Positions 1 to 8,180 of a DNA stretch of 64,000 nt are shown here, one piece after another. The translations under genes were made by a program, and so were the position numbers. The notes below the pieces were generated by a model. The model was not told the DNA's origin. It was given only the letters and a program-made list of their open reading frames with translations, and made no database searches. The stretch is taken from contig JOKI01000003.1 of assembly GCA_000722615.1 (NCBI GenBank), forward strand, positions 56,623-120,622. Reading direction: 5' to 3'. Origin of the DNA: Pseudorhizobium pelagicum. GTDB lineage: Bacteria; Pseudomonadota; Alphaproteobacteria; Rhizobiales; Rhizobiaceae. How positions within the stretch are numbered: position 1 is the first letter of the stretch; each line of letters opens with the position of its first letter.

Positions 1-210
1 GTCTATTCCTATGACCGCATGATCAATGCGATCGGGCTGCTGCTCGATCGCGCGGTCAAAGCAGGCGCGATCCGCGACGATGTTCCACCCGAAGACCTGC
101 TCCGGACGCTGGTGGGCATCTATTATTCGCAGGGCCCGGGGGACTGGCAGCCGGTGGCCCTGCGGATGGTCGACGTGTTTGTCGACGGCTTGCGCCTGCG
201 CCAAGGTTAG
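1..210 (+). CDS. TetR/AcrR-type regulator, C-terminal fragment (5' end outside window)
   Basis: The window opens inside this gene; only the last 69 codons are visible, in frame from base 1 to a TAG at 208-210. The visible part is a ligand-binding-domain tail rich in Leu/Ala, with the segment PPEDLLRTLVGIYY that resembles the C-terminal helix region of TetR family repressors. The DNA-binding domain is not in the window, so the assignment rests on this tail alone. It ends 21 bp before the stop codon of the convergent octapeptide-repeat gene. Its target cannot be told from here. Confidence 0.5.
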   Translation, partial: VYSYDRMINAIGLLLDRAVKAGAIRDDVPPEDLLRTLVGIYYSQGPGDWQPVALRMVDVFVDGLRLRQG

Positions 211-231
211 CCGTTCAGCCGAAATCGACGC

Positions 232-3200
232 TCAATATCCCTCGTAGGCCGACACGACGGCCGCGATCTGGGCGGCGTTCATCGCTTCCATCTGCGGGAC
301 CGTGATGGCCTGGAGCTGACTTCTCGACAGGCCGGTGATGTCGTCCGTCGACAGGCCGGCGATGCCCGTGGCGCTGATCGAGGCGATATCCTCCAGAGAG
401 AAGACCGCCAGATCGTCGGCGTTGAGGGCTGCGATCTGGGCAGAGCTCATGCCTGCCACCTGGGAGGGTGTGAAGGCCTCGATCTGGGCCGTCGACATGC
501 TGCTGATCTGCGCCGTCGTCAGGCCGATGATCGCCTTGCCGCTGATGGCAGTGATCTGCTCGGTGGTGAAGGCCGCGATGCTGCTCGTACCGAGGGCGGC
601 CAGCTGGATCGCATTAAGGGCCCCGATCTGACCGGAAGTCAGCGCGCCGATCTGCGCCGGGTTCATGGCCCGAACCTGACCGAAACCGAGGGCCGCGATC
701 TGGGTGGTCGTCAGGGCAGCGGTGTCTTCCGAGCTCAGGGTGCCGATGGTGGTGGTGGAAAGGCCCGCCAGCGCCGCGATGCCGATTGCGGCGATCTCGC
801 TGCTGGAGAAGGCGGCCAGATCCTCGGCAGAGAGAGCGCCCACCTGGGTCGAGTTCAGCGCGGCAATCTGTGCCGCGGAGAGAGCTTCGACCTGGGTGGT
901 GGACAGGGCATCGATCTGCGCCGTCGTCAGACCAGCGATCGCACCGTTGCTGAGGGCCGCGATCTGGTCCGTGGAGAGTGCCGCAATGGCAGAGGTGGGC
1001 AGGGCCGAGAGGCCTGAGGAACCCAAGGCGCCGATCTGGCTCGTCGTCAAGGCCGCAATCTGCTGCGTTCCCAGACCCTGAAGTTGTTCCGATGTCAGCG
1101 CGGCGACCTGACCTGTGGTCAGAGCCCCAAGCTGCGCGGTGGTCAATCCGCTCACGTTGGCGGGCGACAGACCTGGAATGGCTGCCGCGGTGATGGCTGC
1201 GATATCGGCTGTCGAGAAGGTCGAGAATGCTGCCGTGCTCAAGGCGGAAAGCTGCGTGGAGCTGAGATTGGCAACCTGGGAAGGGGTGAGGGCCTCGATC
1301 TGCGCCGAGGACAGGGCGCCGATCTGTGCGGTCGTCAGCCCCGATACCGTCTTCCCGGCCAATGCGGCGATCTGCTCGGTCGACAGGGCGGCAAGGTTGC
1401 CGGCCGGGAGACCGGATATCGCCGAGGAACTCAGCGCGGCGATATCTTCGGTCGAGAGGCCGGCGAGGACGGCAGGCGTCAGCGCTGCGACCTGGCTGGA
1501 GCTGAGGCCGGCGACCTGCGCTGTCGTGAAGGCGTCGACCTGCGCGCTGGACAAAGCCTCCACCTGGGCGGTGGTCAGTCCTGCCACGGCCTTGGGGTTG
1601 AGGCTGGCAACCTGGTCCGTCGTCAGGGCGGCCAGCGTGGAGGTCGACAGGCCGGAGATCGCGGTCGAGCTCAGGGCGCCGATCTGTGTGCTCGTGAAGC
1701 TGACGATCTGCGTCAGGGTGAGGGCCTGGATCTGGCTCGACGTCAGCGCCGCCACCTGGCTCGATGTCAGGGCGGCAAGCTGCTCGGAACTCAGCATGCC
1801 GATGCTTGCACTGGAGAGGCCCGCGATCGCGGCCGTTCCGATCGCGGCAATATCGGCGGTCGAGAAGGTCGCGATGTCCGCGGACGACAGGGCGCCCACC
1901 TGCGTGGAGCTCATGGTCGCCACAAGACCCGGTGTCAGCGCCTCCGCCTGTTCCGTATTCAGGGCATCGATCTGTGCCGAGCTCAGGCCGGGAATGGCCT
2001 TGGTCGTCAGTGCCGCAATCTGCTCGGTCGAGAGGCTGGCGACGGCGTTGGTCGACAGCGCGGCCACTTGCGCCGAGCCGAGGGCGGCCACCTGCGTGGT
2101 GCTCAGGGCCGCCAGCTGGTCGGTCGTCAGCGCGGCCATCTGGGCGGTGGTCAGCGCGGCCACCTGGGTCGGCTTCAGAGCCTCGACCTGTTCATTGCTG
2201 AAGGCGGCCACGCTTTCGGTGGGCAGCCCGCTGATCGCCGAGGAGGACAGGGCGGCGATGTCTTCAATCGAGAAAGTGGCGAGATCGGCAGTGGTCAGGG
2301 CGGCCACCTGGGCCGAACTGAGACCCGCGACCTGCGTCGAGGTCAGAGCCTCGACCTGATCGGTCGAGAGAGCCTCCATCTGGTCGACGGTCAGCCCTGT
2401 GATGGCCTTGCCGCTCAGCGCTGCAATCTGATCGGTCGAAAGAGCTGCGATGGTCTCGGAGGCGAGCGCCGCCACCTGCGCGGCGGTCAAGGCACCGATC
2501 TGGGTGGAGCCAAGGGCCGAGAGCTGGGATGTGGTCAAGGCGGCGAGCTGGCCCGTCTTCAGTGAGGCGATCTGGGCACTGGTCAGTGCTGCCACCTGGT
2601 CTTCGCTCAAGGCCGCAATGCTGTCGCTCGACAATCCGGCGACGGCTGCTGCATTGATCGCGGCCAGACGCTCGGGCGAGAGGCTCGTCAGCGCGGTGGT
2701 GCTGAAGGCGGAGATCTGGGCGGAGCTCAGGCTGCCAATCTGGGATGAGGTCAGGCCGTCGATCTGCGCGGTCGAGAGGCCCTGGATCTGGGTCGACGAC
2801 AGGGCGCCGATCGCCTTGGTATTCAATCCGGCAATCTGCTCGGGAGACAGGGCAGCGATCTGTGCGGTGGAGAGCCCTGAGATGGCGGCCCAGTTGAACG
2901 TGCCGATCTGGGCCGGGGTCAAGGTGGACAGCTGCTCGCTGGTTAGGGCGGCGAGCTGGCCGGTCTTCAATGCCGAAATTTGCGTCGCCTTCAGCGCCGC
3001 CACCTGCTCGGCGCTCAATGCTGCCAGACCTTCGCTGGAGAGGCTGGAAATGGCCGACGCGCTGATTGCCGCGATGTCGGACGTCGAGAAGGTGGCGATA
3101 TCCGCAGAGGACAGGGCCGCGATCTGCGCCGCGCTCATGGCCGCCACCATGACAGATGTGAGGGCTTCGGCCTGATCCGTCGTCAACGCCGCCACCTGGG

Positions 3201-5535
3201 CCGTCGTCAGGCCGGAAACGGCCTTGGTGCTGAGGGCTGCAATCTGCTCGGTCGACAGCAGCGGGATGCTGTCGGTGGAGAGAGCCTTGAGCTGGACGGC
3301 TGACAGTGCTGCAACCTGGGACGTCGTCAGCGCCGCAAGCTGCTCGCTCGTCAGCGCAGCGACCTGCGCCGTCTTCAGGGCCGCGATCTGGCTCGCCTTC
3401 AGGGCCGAGATCTGGTCGGCGGTGAGGGCTGCGATACCGGTGCTCGACAGGCCGCTGAGTGCCGAAGCGCTGAGTGCAGCGACATCCTCGGCCGAGAATG
3501 TCGCCAGTCCCGCTGTGCCGAGTGCCGCCAGCTGTGACGAGGTGAGGTAGGCCACCTGCGACACCGTCAAGGCCTCAGCCTGCTCACTGCTGAGCCCGGC
3601 AATCTGGGCCGTGGTCAGTCCGGAAATGGCCTTGGCGTTCAGAGCGGCCGTCTGGTCGAGGTTGAGGGCGCTGACTGCCGCGACGGACAGAGCCTTGACC
3701 TGCGTGGCGTTGAGGGCACCGATCTGGGCGCTGTCGAACGCTGCGATCTGATTGGTGGTCAGAGCTGCAACCTGTGCCGTCTTCATTGCGGCAATCTGAT
3801 TTGTCCGCAGCGAGGCGATCTGCTCGGCGCTCAAGGTCGCGACATTGGCGGCGGTGAGCGCCGAGAGGGCGGCCGGGCTGAGCGCCGGGATATCTGCGAT
3901 CGAGAAGGTAGCCAATGCTTCGGGGCTCAAGGCGGCGACCTGGCGGGACGTGAGGCTTCCCACCTGGGAAGAGCTCAAGGCCTCAACCTGCGTGGTGGAC
4001 AGGGCGGCGATCTGAGCGGGGGAGAGAAGGGCTATTGCCTTGCCGGTGAGGCTCGACACCTGCTCGAGCGAGAGTGCCGCCATGCTGGAGGTCGACAGGC
4101 CCGCAACTGCGGCTGGACTGATGGCGCCTATCTGCGAGGTCGTGAGGGCGGCAAGCTGATCGGTCGTGAGAGCGGCAAGCTGCTTCGACTTCAGGGCTGC
4201 GACCTGGGTGACCTTCAGTGCGGCCACCTGGTCCGAGCCCAAGGCGGCGATGCTGCCGCTGGAAAGACCGGCGATGGCGAGGGCGCTGATCGCGGCAATG
4301 TCTGCGGTGGAGAAGGTGGCGATGTCTTCGGACGAGAGCGCAGCAATCTGCGTGGAGCTCATGGCACCGACGAGTGCCGAAGTGAGCGCTTCCGCCTGAT
4401 TGGTGGTGAACGTGGCGATCTGTGACGCCGTCAGGCCGGAGATCGCCTTGGCGTTGATGGCGGCGATCTGGCTCGTCGACAGTGACTGAATGCTGGCCGA
4501 TGACAGTCCCCTGATCTGGAGCGCCGTCAGCGCCCCGATCTGCGTGGTGCTCAGGCTTGCGATCTGGTCCGTCGAAAGAGCCGCGATCTGCGTGCTCTTC
4601 ATGCCGGCGACCTGGGAGGTCTTCAGTGCCGCCAGCTGCTCCGTGGTCAGGGCCGCGACGGAGGCAGTGGACAGGCCGGAGATGGCTGGCGAGGTGATGG
4701 CCGCAATGTCGGCCGTGGAGAAGGTCGCAATGTCTGCGGACGACAGGGCGCCGATCTGCTGGGCGTTCATGGCGCCGACATGGGCCGGGGTCAGTGCTTC
4801 CGCCTGACTGGTGGAAAAGGCCGCGACCTGGGTCGTTGTCAATCCCGGGATGGCCTTGGCACTCAAAGCCGCAATCTGGCTTGTCGACAATGCCGCGACG
4901 CTGGCGGTGGTCAGGGCCCTCAGTTGCGTGGAGCTCAAGGCGCCGATCTGGGAGGTGGTGAGGCCCGATATCTGATCGCTCGTCAACGCCGCGATCTGCG
5001 TCGTCTTCAGGACGGCAACCTGTGTCGGCGTCAGTGCCGCCAGTTGCTCCGAACTCAGCGCCATGACGCTGCCGCGCGAAAGGCCGGCGATGGCCGAGGA
5101 GCTGATGGCGGCAATATCGGCCGTCGAGAAGGTGGCAATTTCCTCGGTCGTCAAGGTCGACAGCTGCGAGGCGTTCAGCGCCGCGACCTGCGCCGGGGTC
5201 AGGGCTTCGATCTGGAAGGAGTCAAGTCCGCCGATCTGTCTTGCGCTCAAGGCGCCGACCTGATTGGCCGCCAGGGCTTCGATCTTCTGGGTGGTGAAGG
5301 CCGCCAGCTGGTCCAGCGTCAGTCCGACCATGGCGGGCGTCGAAATGGCCCGCAACTGCGAGGTGGAGAAGGCGTCCAGGTCTTCCATTTCCAGTGCCGC
5401 AATCTGGGCGGCGGAGAGGGCACCGATCTGCGCCGTGGACAGCGCGTTGATGTCCTCCGTCGTCCAGGCCTTGATCTCCCAGGATTTCAGAGCCTTGATC
5501 TGGCTGATGCCGAGGGAAGGAACGGTGGAAGTCAT
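232..5535 (-). CDS. Giant octapeptide-repeat protein (about 1767 aa)
   Basis: I do not recognise a function. Apart from a short N-terminal stretch the whole protein is an uninterrupted series of about 220 octapeptides of the form L-[ST]-x-x-Q-[IV]-x-A, for example LSTAQIGA and LTPAQVAA. The Leu, Ser/Thr, Gln, Ile/Val and final Ala/Gly positions are the conserved ones. A second period of 17 octads (136 aa, 408 bp) is superimposed, marked by octads such as FSTADIAA and a once-per-module [AGTN]-K-A-[IV] octad. Charged residues are few and mostly Asp/Glu. I see no signal peptide, membrane helix, RTX nonapeptide or enzymatic domain; the end is VVSAYEGY. The frame is open upstream to 5730, but the ATG at 5535 has a good Shine-Dalgarno (AAGGGG) and begins the repeat-like sequence (MTSTVPSLGISQIKAL), so I chose it. 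S/T-x-x-Q is a helix-capping pattern, so a solenoid of short helices is possible (inference). A secreted or surface role is plausible but unproven. Confidence 0.85.
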   Translation of the reverse strand: MTSTVPSLGISQIKALKSWEIKAWTTEDINALSTAQIGALSAAQIAALEMEDLDAFSTSQLRAISTPAMVGLTLDQLAAFTTQKIEALAANQVGALSARQIGGLDSFQIEALTPAQVAALNASQLSTLTTEEIATFSTADIAAISSSAIAGLSRGSVMALSSEQLAALTPTQVAVLKTTQIAALTSDQISGLTTSQIGALSSTQLRALTTASVAALSTSQIAALSAKAIPGLTTTQVAAFSTSQAEALTPAHVGAMNAQQIGALSSADIATFSTADIAAITSPAISGLSTASVAALTTEQLAALKTSQVAGMKSTQIAALSTDQIASLSTTQIGALTALQIRGLSSASIQSLSTSQIAAINAKAISGLTASQIATFTTNQAEALTSALVGAMSSTQIAALSSEDIATFSTADIAAISALAIAGLSSGSIAALGSDQVAALKVTQVAALKSKQLAALTTDQLAALTTSQIGAISPAAVAGLSTSSMAALSLEQVSSLTGKAIALLSPAQIAALSTTQVEALSSSQVGSLTSRQVAALSPEALATFSIADIPALSPAALSALTAANVATLSAEQIASLRTNQIAAMKTAQVAALTTNQIAAFDSAQIGALNATQVKALSVAAVSALNLDQTAALNAKAISGLTTAQIAGLSSEQAEALTVSQVAYLTSSQLAALGTAGLATFSAEDVAALSASALSGLSSTGIAALTADQISALKASQIAALKTAQVAALTSEQLAALTTSQVAALSAVQLKALSTDSIPLLSTEQIAALSTKAVSGLTTAQVAALTTDQAEALTSVMVAAMSAAQIAALSSADIATFSTSDIAAISASAISSLSSEGLAALSAEQVAALKATQISALKTGQLAALTSEQLSTLTPAQIGTFNWAAISGLSTAQIAALSPEQIAGLNTKAIGALSSTQIQGLSTAQIDGLTSSQIGSLSSAQISAFSTTALTSLSPERLAAINAAAVAGLSSDSIAALSEDQVAALTSAQIASLKTGQLAALTTSQLSALGSTQIGALTAAQVAALASETIAALSTDQIAALSGKAITGLTVDQMEALSTDQVEALTSTQVAGLSSAQVAALTTADLATFSIEDIAALSSSAISGLPTESVAAFSNEQVEALKPTQVAALTTAQMAALTTDQLAALSTTQVAALGSAQVAALSTNAVASLSTEQIAALTTKAIPGLSSAQIDALNTEQAEALTPGLVATMSSTQVGALSSADIATFSTADIAAIGTAAIAGLSSASIGMLSSEQLAALTSSQVAALTSSQIQALTLTQIVSFTSTQIGALSSTAISGLSTSTLAALTTDQVASLNPKAVAGLTTAQVEALSSAQVDAFTTAQVAGLSSSQVAALTPAVLAGLSTEDIAALSSSAISGLPAGNLAALSTEQIAALAGKTVSGLTTAQIGALSSAQIEALTPSQVANLSSTQLSALSTAAFSTFSTADIAAITAAAIPGLSPANVSGLTTAQLGALTTGQVAALTSEQLQGLGTQQIAALTTSQIGALGSSGLSALPTSAIAALSTDQIAALSNGAIAGLTTAQIDALSTTQVEALSAAQIAALNSTQVGALSAEDLAAFSSSEIAAIGIAALAGLSTTTIGTLSSEDTAALTTTQIAALGFGQVRAMNPAQIGALTSGQIGALNAIQLAALGTSSIAAFTTEQITAISGKAIIGLTTAQISSMSTAQIEAFTPSQVAGMSSAQIAALNADDLAVFSLEDIASISATGIAGLSTDDITGLSRSQLQAITVPQMEAMNAAQIAAVVSAYEGY
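375..5118 (-). repeat. Nested tandem repeat: 24-bp octad unit inside a 408-bp module
   Basis: The codons for the octad equivalent to xxADIAA(I) were located in each module. Reading the plus strand, the equivalent GC(A/G)ATxTC-like sites start at 5111, 4703, 4295, 3887, 3479, 3071, 2663, 2255, 1847, 1439, 1199, 791 and 383. Eleven of the twelve intervals are exactly 408 bp; the one from 1439 to 1199 is 240 bp (10 octads), as if seven octads were lost. The module at 2663 keeps register but its marker octad has become LSPERLAA. Modules are diverged at the nucleotide level, so this is an old duplication series maintained without a single out-of-phase indel. Confidence 0.92.
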
Positions 5536-5787
5536 GAACGAAGCCCCTTGATGTAATCCATCATCCAAATCAGCCATGTCGCATGGCGAGGGCGGCAGAG
5601 CGATCTTCACCGCTTCTGTACCCTTCACATGCCACGGGCAGCAGCAGAACCGCCGCTTGCCATACGCGCACCCGTAAGCGTTTATCGACAGGCAGGCTTG
5701 CTCCAACCTGTCGCGAGGGGCGCGGTTCATGTCACGGGAAGAGGCTGACGAAACCCGCGGTCCGCTTGGCTGCGATATTGACAGGTA

Positions 5788-5797
5788 CTGTATACAG
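5788..5797. promoter_or_regulatory. CTGTATACAG palindrome, candidate operator 1
   Basis: A perfect 10-bp palindrome with core TGTATACA. This core is typical of operators of GntR-family (FCD/VanR-like) repressors. It lies 5-14 bp after a TTGACA hexamer. The same core recurs 168 bp downstream. No GntR gene is present in the window, so the cognate protein is unknown. Confidence 0.4.
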
Positions 5798-5955
5798 ACC
5801 CTAGGCTGTGGGCGAGGAGAGGCATTTTTCTGGCGGACCGGGAGGCCGCGGCCAAACGATATGCTTACCGCTTAAATCAAGGCTGCCAGCTGCAGCTGCA
5901 GCACGCAGATGTGTTCGCAACCCTTGGCGCGGATGGCTGTCGGAATCGCCAGTTG

Positions 5956-5965
5956 ATGTATACAT
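5956..5965. promoter_or_regulatory. ATGTATACAT palindrome, candidate operator 2
   Basis: A second perfect 10-bp palindrome with the same TGTATACA core, 136 bp before the substrate-binding-protein start codon. The two cores are 168 bp apart, equal to 16 turns at 10.5 bp, which would put two bound dimers on one face of the helix. The binding role is inferred. Confidence 0.4.
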
Positions 5966-6100
5966 TGCGGTCAGACGCATTCGAGATGTGCTCGACGGAC
6001 CGACGAGGTTCAGAGCCATATCGATGGTCATAGGGGTGGAGACCTATGGCCGCCGCAGCCATCCCGGCTGGGGTTTTGGGTTCTAAGAGGAGGAGAAGGC

Positions 6101-7270
6101 ATGCTCAAGAGAAGAAGTTTCATGGCCGCCGCGGGCGTGGCGCTGGGATGCCTGATGGCGCTTCCGGCCCAGGCGCAGGAAGCGGTGAAGATCGGCCTCG
6201 TATTGCCGATGACGGGACCTTTCGCGTCCACGGGCCGGCAGGTCGAGGCAGGGGTGCGCGCATACATGGCGCTGAACGGCGACGAGGCGGCCGGCAAGAA
6301 GATCGAGATCGTGCTGCGCGACGATGCCGGTACCGCCGACCAGACGCGCCGCATCGCGCAGGAGCTGGTGGTCAACGAGGGCGTCAGCATTCTGATGGGC
6401 TTCGGGCTGACGCCGCTGGCCATGTCCGTGGCGCCGGTTCTCAACCAGGCCAAGATCCCGGCGATCATTACCTCGGCAACGACCTCGGCGATCATGCCGC
6501 AATCGGAATATTTCGTGCGCACCAGCATGGGCGGGCCGCAGTCGGCCGTTCCCGTGGCGACCTGGGCGGTGGAGAACGACCTGAAGCGGGTGGTTACCCT
6601 GGTGACCGACTACGGCCCGGGTCATGACATCGAAAAGGGCTTCGTCGACCAGTTCAAGAAGGATGGCGGGGAGATCGTCGAGTCTGTGCGGGTGCCGCTG
6701 CAGAACCCGGATTTTGCGCCGTTCCTGCAGCGCGTTCGCGATGCCAAGCCGGATGCCGTGTTCGTCTTCGTGCCTTCGGGCGTCGGCTCGCTGTTCATGA
6801 AGCAGTTCGTCGAACGCGGCCTGGCGGATGCCGGCATCAAGCTGATCGCCACGGGCGACGTGACCGACGACGATCTCCTGAACGGCATCGGCGACGCGGC
6901 CAAGGGTGTCATCACCGGGCACTTCTATTCGGCCAATCACGACAGCCCGGAGAATAAGGCCTTCGTCGAGCAGGTCCGCAAGACCAACAACATGCGGCCG
7001 AACTTCATGTCGGTCGGCGGCTATGATGCCATGCATCTTGCCTATGCGGCCCTGGAAAAGACCGGCGGCGACACCGATGGCACGAAGTTGATCGAAGCGA
7101 TGAAGGGGATGGAGTGGACGAGCCCGCGCGGGCCGATCATGATCGATCCGGAGACGCGCGACATCGTCCAGGACATCTACATCCGCGAGGTCAAGGAGGT
7201 CGACGGCGAACTCTACAATGTCGAGTTCACCAAGTACGAGAAGATCCGCGACCCGAACACGGCCAAGTAA
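6101..7270 (+). CDS. ABC transporter substrate-binding protein, branched-chain/aromatic-acid type
   Basis: This is the periplasmic ligand-binding subunit of a LivK-like importer (389 aa, normal for the family). A cleavable signal peptide is seen at residues 1-26 (KRRS, then a hydrophobic stretch ending AQAQ), followed by the type I periplasmic-binding fold beginning KIGLVLPMTGPF. It is the first gene of a five-gene operon with two permeases and two ATPases. It is a close paralogue of the likely protocatechuate-binding protein at 39000: both share HDSPEN and the SPRGP-[IV]-xIDPE segment near the C-terminus, so an aromatic or related carboxylate ligand is more likely than a simple amino acid (inference). 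The start has an AGGAGG-type ribosome-binding site. Confidence 0.87.
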   Translation: MLKRRSFMAAAGVALGCLMALPAQAQEAVKIGLVLPMTGPFASTGRQVEAGVRAYMALNGDEAAGKKIEIVLRDDAGTADQTRRIAQELVVNEGVSILMGFGLTPLAMSVAPVLNQAKIPAIITSATTSAIMPQSEYFVRTSMGGPQSAVPVATWAVENDLKRVVTLVTDYGPGHDIEKGFVDQFKKDGGEIVESVRVPLQNPDFAPFLQRVRDAKPDAVFVFVPSGVGSLFMKQFVERGLADAGIKLIATGDVTDDDLLNGIGDAAKGVITGHFYSANHDSPENKAFVEQVRKTNNMRPNFMSVGGYDAMHLAYAALEKTGGDTDGTKLIEAMKGMEWTSPRGPIMIDPETRDIVQDIYIREVKEVDGELYNVEFTKYEKIRDPNTAK

Positions 7271-7279
7271 CAGACAAGA

Positions 7280-7304
7280 CGGCCGGCCGGTCAACGGCCG
7301 GCCG
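7280..7304 (+). promoter_or_regulatory. Intercistronic GC hairpin after the substrate-binding-protein gene
   Basis: A perfect 10-bp stem (CGGCCGGCCG on each side) with a GTCAA loop lies 9 bp after the stop codon and 18 bp before the permease start. There is no T-run, so full termination is unlikely. Such hairpins commonly stabilise the upstream message and lower expression of the permease part, giving excess binding protein. Confidence 0.6.
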
Positions 7305-7322
7305 CCCCACCGGTGAGGGCCA

Positions 7323-8180
7323 ATGCTGACCATCCTGTTCGACGGCATCGCCTATGGCATGCTTCTGTTCATCCTGGCGTGCGGACTGACGATCACGCTC
7401 GGCTTGATGAATTTCATCAATCTTGCGCACGGCGCCTTCGCCATGACGGGCGGTTACGTCACCGTCGTGATGATGAACCGCTACGGCATTGCCTTCTACT
7501 GGTGTCTGCCGGCCGCCTTCCTGGTCAGCGCGGCGCTCGGCGCGATCCTTGAGCGGACCCTTTACCGACAGCTGTACCAGGCGAGCCATCTCGACCAGGT
7601 TCTGTTTTCGGTTGGCCTCGTGTTCATGTCGGTGGCTGCCGCCGACTACATCATGGGCGGCCAGCAGCAGTTGATCCAGCTGCCGCCGGAGCTCTCCGGT
7701 CGCGCCGAGTTCTTCGGTGTCGGCATTGGCCGATATCGCTTGTTCACCATCGTCATCTGCGCGGCGCTGGCGCTGGCGCTGCAGCTCATCCTGGCGAAGA
7801 CCAGGTTCGGCAGCCGCCTTCGCGCGGCGGTGGACGATCGCCGGGCGGCGATGGGGCTTGGCATCAATGTCTCTGCCGTCTTCGCGCTTACCTTCGCCTT
7901 CGGTTCGGGCCTTGCCGGCCTCGGCGGTGCCATGGGAGCGGAAATTCTGGGCCTCGACCCGAATTTCCCGCTGAAGTTCATGATCTACTTCCTGATCGTC
8001 GTGGCAGTCGGTGGTACCTCCACGGTCAGCGGGCCCTTTCTTGCAGCGCTGCTGCTGGGCATCGCCGATGTGGCAGGCAAGTATTACGTCCCGGCCATCG
8101 GTCCCTTCGTGATCTACGGACTGATGATCATCATGCTGATCCTGCGCCCAGCCGGCCTGTTTGCGCGAGGCGGGCGATGA
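7323..8180 (+). CDS. ABC transporter permease, LivH type
   Basis: An inner-membrane permease of 285 aa with about eight hydrophobic segments and the LivH hallmark near the N-terminus (GLTITLGLMNFINLAHGAF). It would pair with the LivM-type protein to form the channel. It follows the binding-protein gene after the hairpin and overlaps the next gene by 4 bp (ATGA at 8177-8180), which indicates translational coupling. The substrate should match that of the binding protein at 6101. Confidence 0.88.
   Translation: MLTILFDGIAYGMLLFILACGLTITLGLMNFINLAHGAFAMTGGYVTVVMMNRYGIAFYWCLPAAFLVSAALGAILERTLYRQLYQASHLDQVLFSVGLVFMSVAAADYIMGGQQQLIQLPPELSGRAEFFGVGIGRYRLFTIVICAALALALQLILAKTRFGSRLRAAVDDRRAAMGLGINVSAVFALTFAFGSGLAGLGGAMGAEILGLDPNFPLKFMIYFLIVVAVGGTSTVSGPFLAALLLGIADVAGKYYVPAIGPFVIYGLMIIMLILRPAGLFARGGR

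Larger units (their letters stand above)
5536..6100. other. 565-bp intergenic region between divergent genes
   Basis: No convincing gene is seen here. It separates the octapeptide-repeat gene (leftward) from the ABC importer operon (rightward) and must hold both promoters. The notable contents are two TGTATACA palindromes (5788-5797 and 5956-5965), a TTGACA hexamer at 5778-5783 pointing rightward without a good -10 at 17 bp, and a short GCTGCA reiteration around 5888-5902. A strong ribosome-binding site (AGGAGGAG) precedes the start at 6101. Confidence 0.6.

Noticed and set aside
232-5535. The regular repeats as a CRISPR array or non-coding satellite
   Set aside because: The repeat is coding, diverged at nucleotide level, in frame throughout, and has no constant repeat with variable spacers.
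335-5560. Long open frames of up to nearly 500 codons on the plus strand across the octapeptide gene
   Set aside because: They are by-products of the biased codons of the repeat gene on the other strand, consist of the same low-complexity periodic text, and lack ribosome-binding sites.
5535-5730. Extending the octapeptide protein to an upstream start at 5730
   Set aside because: The extra 65 residues are Cys/Arg-rich and unlike the rest, and the start at 5535 has a proper ribosome-binding site.
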